Below the pieces are notes generated by a model. The model worked only from the letters and a program-made list of their open reading frames with translations, did no database searches and was not told the DNA's origin. Position numbers and translations under genes: made by a program. Below, one piece after another: positions 59,687 to 64,000 of a stretch of DNA of 64,000 bases; the stretch's first letter is position 1; every line of letters starts with the position of its first letter. The DNA comes from Eucommia ulmoides (lineage: Eukaryota > Streptophyta > Magnoliopsida > Garryales > Eucommiaceae), in the NCBI GenBank assembly GCA_016647705.1, contig CM028333.1, positions 16,055,743-16,119,742 of the forward strand, given 5' to 3'.

Positions 59687-59732
59687 TATTTCGTTATCCG
59701 ATGCCTGAAATGATTTCCAAGAGAGGAGAGTA

Positions 59733-61579
59733 ATGGCTTCTGCACATCATCTCTGCGTTGTTCACCCTGTACCGCCGCGACGACGTCGTCCGATCTTCCG
59801 GTATGGAAGCCTGCCGGTGCGATGTGCTCTTGATCGCCGGGCGCTGTTTAGCCGCATTGCTCCTGTATATGATAATGTAAGCATCAATCGCTTCTGCCTC
59901 TGACTCGCATCCAATTTCTACAATACGTTTTGCTTGCTTATCAATGTTCTTTTGCAGTTCTCTGTATGCGGATTTATGCGTGTGTTCTGATTCTTTTTTT
60001 GTTAATATTATTTGCAGTTGAATGATGTGTTGAGCTTGGGGCAGCATCGAATATGGAAGCGAATGGCTGTTTCCTGGAGCGAGTATATTCGATTCCTTTT
60101 TCTACCTTCATTTTCCCTTTCTAACACCCGCGCGCACACACACACACACACACAAAATCAAAATTGCACACGGTAGTGTTGACGCTTTAATTTGGTTCGA
60201 TTCGGATAGGGCAAAAGAGGGAGACATTGTGTTGGACTTGTGCTGTGGAAGTGGGGATTTAGCATTTCTCTTGTCTGAGAAAGTTAGATCCAATGGCAAG
60301 GTTCTCCTTCTTTCTCTTCCTTCTAATCTTGGCTTTATTGGTGTCTTTATATATGAGATTATAATGAGATGAAATCAACCAAGTGATTCTATTTATTTTT
60401 TGTTGTTAATATATGTATATGTGCCTTGGTCCTATGTTAAACCCTAATCTCACAAGGAAAACCAAACTCTAACCCTATCAGGATAATCATAGTTACTCCC
60501 TATATATAGACTCCCTGGATATCTCTGTAAATATACTTTTCTCATATATCAATATGATTGTTCCATATTGTTCCAATATTCCCCCTCTCAATTATTCTAA
60601 TATTTGTAATAGAAATGCTCGTTCATGATGCAACTATTGACTTATTATGGAGGAAGATGATGAAGACTTCATAACGATCATATCTTAACTTAATTAGCCT
60701 TGCGCGGTCTTATTTCTTAAGTTTCAAACTTGGGATCCTGAACATAATTTTATAAACAGGAAAACGATCGGCATCAAAACATGCCCTTGCATGTTTTTTT
60801 TTTTTTCATCCCCATCCGCTCATAGCACATGCTTTTAATAGTCGGACGAGGGGAAGAAGTATATTATCTGGAGAATTCGGACACTATGACGTGTAACTGT
60901 GCAATTTAGTCGATAGTTGAAGGTGGTTAAGTGCTTATTACGGAAGTACATGGGGAAAAAATGTTCCCGTACCAAAGTAAAGGGGATCAAAATGCAATTA
61001 GTGATTATTATTATTATTTTTGTTGTCTTTAGCAGGTAATTGGCCTTGACTTCTCAATGGACCAATTGTTGATTGCTTCATCTCGACAATATTTGAGCTC
61101 AAAGGCCTGCTACCAGAACATTAAGTGAGCATTGGTAAATTTAGCTTGCTTGATTAAATTATTTCCTCAAAATGAGAAGCTTCATGTAATTATTATGAAA
61201 ATGAAAACCACCAACATTTTCCGGGAGAAAAAATTGAATTTTATAGATAAATATTTATCTCATCACATTTGGTTGATTTGAAAATTTGAAGCTTTAAGAC
61301 ATGTTAGTAATTCGTATGACCATCGGATAACATTTTTTTGTTATGCATCATAGGTGGGTCGAAGGCAATGCACTGGATTTACCATTTTCTGACTCTTACT
61401 TTGATGCCATTACCATTGGATATGGGCTAAGAAATGTGGTAGATATGTCTAAAGCTATGAAGGAGATTCGTCGAGTTCTAAAACCAAGCTCAAAAGTATC
61501 TGTTCTTGACTTCAATAAAACCACTCATCCATTTAGTGGTTCAATTCAGGTATCGATTCCATGATGCAATCATTTCTTT

Positions 61580-61618
<39 letters not shown>

Positions 61619-63591
61619 ATTTTATTTTTTTATTTTTTTTTAATTTTTTTTAATTTGTGGATTGTTATTTTTAGGACTGTTCATTGTTGAGGCTTGATGC
61701 TAATTGGAACTCTAGTGCCTATTATATTGTACATGTCCTTAATCTCAGTGTTATAAACATGTGTACTTGTTCTTTTCTAAAATCCATCACAGATCTCTCC
61801 TAGTACTTGTATGAATAGTTAAGTTGAATTCCACATTGATGTTGGGCCCCTCGGTATCTGTTCGTAGTGGTTTGTCAAAGTCCACTCTACGCGTGAGGGG
61901 CGTGTTGAATCCCATATTGCTTGTGCTACCTGATCTTGAGTTATACATAAAGTCTAGGGCAATCTTCCTCTCTCAAGGCGTCTTTTGAGAATGAATAAAG
62001 CTCATTAGGTTTCTATATGGTATCAGAGCCATGCCTTCTGTCTGATGTTGGCGTCAATGTTAGGCCCCCTGATATTTACTCATCGTCAAAGTTCACCTTA
62101 CACAAGAGGGGGCATGTTGAAGCCCACATTTATGTTGGGCCCCCCAATATCCATTCGCAGTGGTTTGTCAAAGTCTACCATGAGCATGTGGGGTCGTATT
62201 GAATCTCACATCGCTTGTGCTACCTGGTCCTGAACTATATATAAAGTCTAGGGCAATCTTCTTCTCCCAAGGCGCCTTTTGAGAGTTAGTGAGGCTCATT
62301 GTGTTTCTACAAGTTAAAATCGAGTCTACCCTTGCATTAAGATTTCTTTCCCCTCCCAAATGTGCGTGCATTTACAAAGATGAGCTCTACATTATCAAGT
62401 TGAGCCACAATAATACTTATTGAGTGATGCTTGTGCCAACATTTTTTTTGGGATATCGTGGCCGCACATCTACTCATTACATCTATGTGAGATTATGGTA
62501 TGTGATTTTTGTTCAAGTGTGTATAAACAACCGTGTGCTGCCATGTTGAACATTTGTCTATTGTGTTGCAAGGAATGGATGATTGACAATGTGGTAGTTC
62601 CAGTGGCAAGTTTTTATGGCCTTGCTGAAGAGTACAAATATTTGAAAAGCTCGATTCAGGAATTTTTAACAGGTTTGTTCTTATCTATATTTAAGATTGT
62701 CGGTCGAAGGACATCTTTCTCTTGCTAAGTTTCCTTTTGAGGAATCTAACTATTTTCTTATAATAAGTCGATTTAGTACTTCATCTCCTTAGTTTTTCAC
62801 TGAACCCACAAACTAATTCCCTTTGCTAGTGACTTAGGCGGCTTTTGGTTAATATTTTTGCTTTTTTGTTTCTACTTTCAATAAACTGGGATGAGAGTTC
62901 TATTTCTCTTCTAGAGTATTCCGGGAATCGAAAAATGTTTGGTAACAATCTTTGTCTTGAAATTGTCTTTTAATTTATGAGAATAGAAACAAGAAACACG
63001 TTTGGTAGAAACATTCGTTCTTTTTTTTTTCTTTAAATGTATGGTTGCTAGCGAGTGGTTGTGGTGGCCGATGGGGTGGTAGTGGGAATGGTTTTGTGGG
63101 AATAGGAATCAATACTTTTTATTTTTTTTCGTTTTTCAGATTTTTAATGAATTCTGGAATTACTCCTAAATTACTGTCAAAATTTTGGGAAGATAAACAT
63201 GTTTATTAAACGCGTTTTTGTACATCAATCCAAAAATTTTAGTAGGAACAAAAATCAGGGAAGGGAAACAGTAGCCAAACGGGGTTTTAATTTTGTCAAC
63301 AACTCTCGCAGTAGTCAATATAACTTTTCTCATTGCCAAAAGAATTCTCCCGTGTAAACTGCATCATATAAAAAAATGGAACACTTGAATTTTAAAAAAT
63401 TTAGTGGCGTGAAGGGCATTTTTTCTTGACACTGAGCCAATGCGTGCATCTTTCTTCCTTGTTAGATGATTTTTGTTTGTTTCAATACAGGCAAGGAGTT
63501 AGAGGAGCTTGCTTTAGAAGCAGGGTTTTCGTCTGCCAAACATTTCGAGATTGGTGGAGGACTGATGGGTAATTTGGTAGCTACAAGGTAG
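59733..63591 (+). CDS. menG: 2-phytyl-1,4-naphthoquinone methyltransferase, chloroplastic
   Basis: Methylates demethylphylloquinone with S-adenosylmethionine, the last carbon step of phylloquinone (vitamin K1) synthesis for photosystem I. Exons: 59733-59876, 60018-60082, 60210-60300, 61036-61124, 61354-61549, 62573-62672, 63491-63591. All introns are GT..AG and the frame is open for 261 codons plus TAG, the family length in plants. Residues 1-35 are Arg/Ser-rich, as in a transit peptide. YDNLNDVLSLGQHRIW (46-61) is the UbiE/COQ5 signature. VLDLCCGSGD (77-86) is the SAM motif, with D105 after it. EGNALDLPF (133-141) and GYGLRNVVD (152-160) follow. In RRVLKPSSK the usual GG is SS. Ends GGGLMGNLVATR. 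Intron 5 holds a TRIM. Confidence 0.93.
60301..61035 (+). other. menG intron 3
   Basis: 735 bp with donor GTTCTC and acceptor AGCAG. Part of it (about 60430-60610, CTCCCTATATATAGACTCCC .. ATTGTTCCAATATTCC) resembles the end of a copia LTR, but no paired copy is in the window. Otherwise nothing recognisable. Confidence 0.4.
61817..62316 (+). mobile_element. TRIM element in menG intron 5
   Basis: Two LTRs of about 196 bp (61822-62017 and 62115-62311) share GTCAAAGTC, TTGTGCTACCTG, AAAGTCTAGGGCAATCTTC and CTCATT..GTTTCTA. The primer site TGGTATCAGAGCC is at 62018-62030 and a purine tract AAGAGGGGGCA precedes the 3' LTR. AGTTA flanks both sides (61817-61821 and 62312-62316), a perfect duplication. 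Total 490 bp with no coding capacity. Sense orientation within the gene. Confidence 0.9.
62317..62572 (+). other. End of menG intron 5
   Basis: Plain AT-rich intron sequence leading to the acceptor GTTGCAAG at 62565-62572. No further element seen. Confidence 0.5.
62673..63490 (+). other. menG intron 6
   Basis: 818 bp, donor GTTTGT, acceptor AATACAG. A stretch at 62825-63290 (GCTTTTGGTTAATATTT .. GGAAACAGTAGCCAAACGGG) has the look of a decayed MITE: TTTTGGTT near the left and AGCCAAACG near the right. I could not define ends. Confidence 0.4.
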
Positions 63592-63792
63592 GGTTTTATT
63601 TTTACAATTTTTTAACTTTGATCTCTTGGGACAAGTTTCATTTGCCTTTGGAATGTCCTCTCTCTCTTTCTCTCCTGTTTCCTTCTTCTATTAATTTTAA
63701 CATGCCGTATACCGATCAATGTAGCAAATTTTAAAATTTCAAAAACTCCCTTGAATGTCACCATCAAATGCTGAATCTCTTCTCTCTCGATG

Positions 63793-64000
63793 TCATCTGG
63801 GATAGAAAGAACTATGAGAGATGTTGGCAATCGAAGCTGAATTGGCACCATTGAGTGGATAATTCGGGTTATTGAATGCGTCGTTGAGTTCCATTCTTGT
63901 CTCATCTATAAAAGGAGGGTTAGTCGGTGGTGGGATTTGTTTGTCTTTCTCGGTCAGCATTTGCAGTGCCTTAGACATGGTCGGTCTCAACGATGGAGCC
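63793..64000 (-). CDS. Cysteine-rich receptor-like kinase, C-terminal end (partial)
   Basis: The minus-strand frame enters from the window edge as APSLRPTMSKALQMLTEKDK and ends NSASIANISHSSFYPR before TGA at 63793. RPTMSKALQMLT is the last kinase subdomain (XI) of plant receptor-like kinases. The tail with PPPTNPPFIDE and SISHSSFYPR-like ending matches the CRK2/CRK3 branch of the DUF26 family. These are plasma-membrane Ser/Thr kinases with cysteine-rich ectodomains used in stress and defence signalling. Only the last 68 or so residues are in the window. It is convergent with menG, the stop codons being about 200 bp apart. Confidence 0.8.
   Translation of the reverse strand, partial: APSLRPTMSKALQMLTEKDKQIPPPTNPPFIDETRMELNDAFNNPNYPLNGANSASIANISHSSFYPR

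Noticed and set aside
59284..60047. Minus-strand frames overlapping menG exon 1
   Set aside because: They overlap a clear exon structure on the plus strand and show no recognisable motif.
63612..63905. 97-codon minus-strand frame ending at 63612
   Set aside because: A shadow of the receptor-kinase frame in another phase, running into the intergenic space between two stop codons.

Overview
The window is plant nuclear DNA, very probably from a eudicot. It is dominated by nested LTR retrotransposons, with two host genes only at the right end. Introns have GT..AG borders. The intact host gene is a chloroplast-targeted phylloquinone-pathway methyltransferase (menG, 59733-63591, seven exons, 261 codons plus stop). 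A cysteine-rich receptor-like kinase tail converges on it from the right edge (63793-64000, minus). I found no tRNA, rRNA or CRISPR array.

Region by region. 1-2769 is the 3' end of a Tekay/Del-like chromovirus (family A: end of integrase, chromodomain, 3' LTR). 2770-4750 holds a copia LTR scrap and hAT-like repeats. 4756-58111 reads as one Tat-clade Ty3/gypsy element (family C), flanked by AAATC on both sides and blown apart by later insertions. Its order is 5' LTR, PBS, gag, protease, damaged RT, RNase H, second RNase H, integrase, an 80-bp tandem array, an antisense ORF, and a truncated 3' LTR.

Inserted into C are three large blocks. A full family A element (7454-16948) and a non-autonomous gag-only Athila-like element (family B, 17044-22395, minus) both sit in gag. 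A family B tandem of three LTRs and two internal regions (28871-56112, minus, TSD TGGTG) sits in the antisense ORF.

The family B tandem was itself invaded. A copia relic lies in its middle LTR (33475-38048). A Pack-MULE-like element (38379-43904, 9-bp TSD TAAAATAAA) carries a calmodulin-like gene, which is split by a CACTA element (39742-43309) holding an importin-alpha fragment. A reverse-oriented family A element (45469-53793, TSD GTATG) contains a solo LTR (49689-51204, TSD CGCCA). These target-site duplications let the insertion order be read.

No transposon protein here looks functional; the only complete gene is menG, which carries a 490-bp TRIM in its fifth intron. The most unusual signals are the family B tandem, the CACTA-in-gene-in-MULE doll, clusters of CCGC-N4-GCGG palindromes shared by unrelated LTR families, and small hairpin arrays in family A LTRs whose stems change in a compensatory way.
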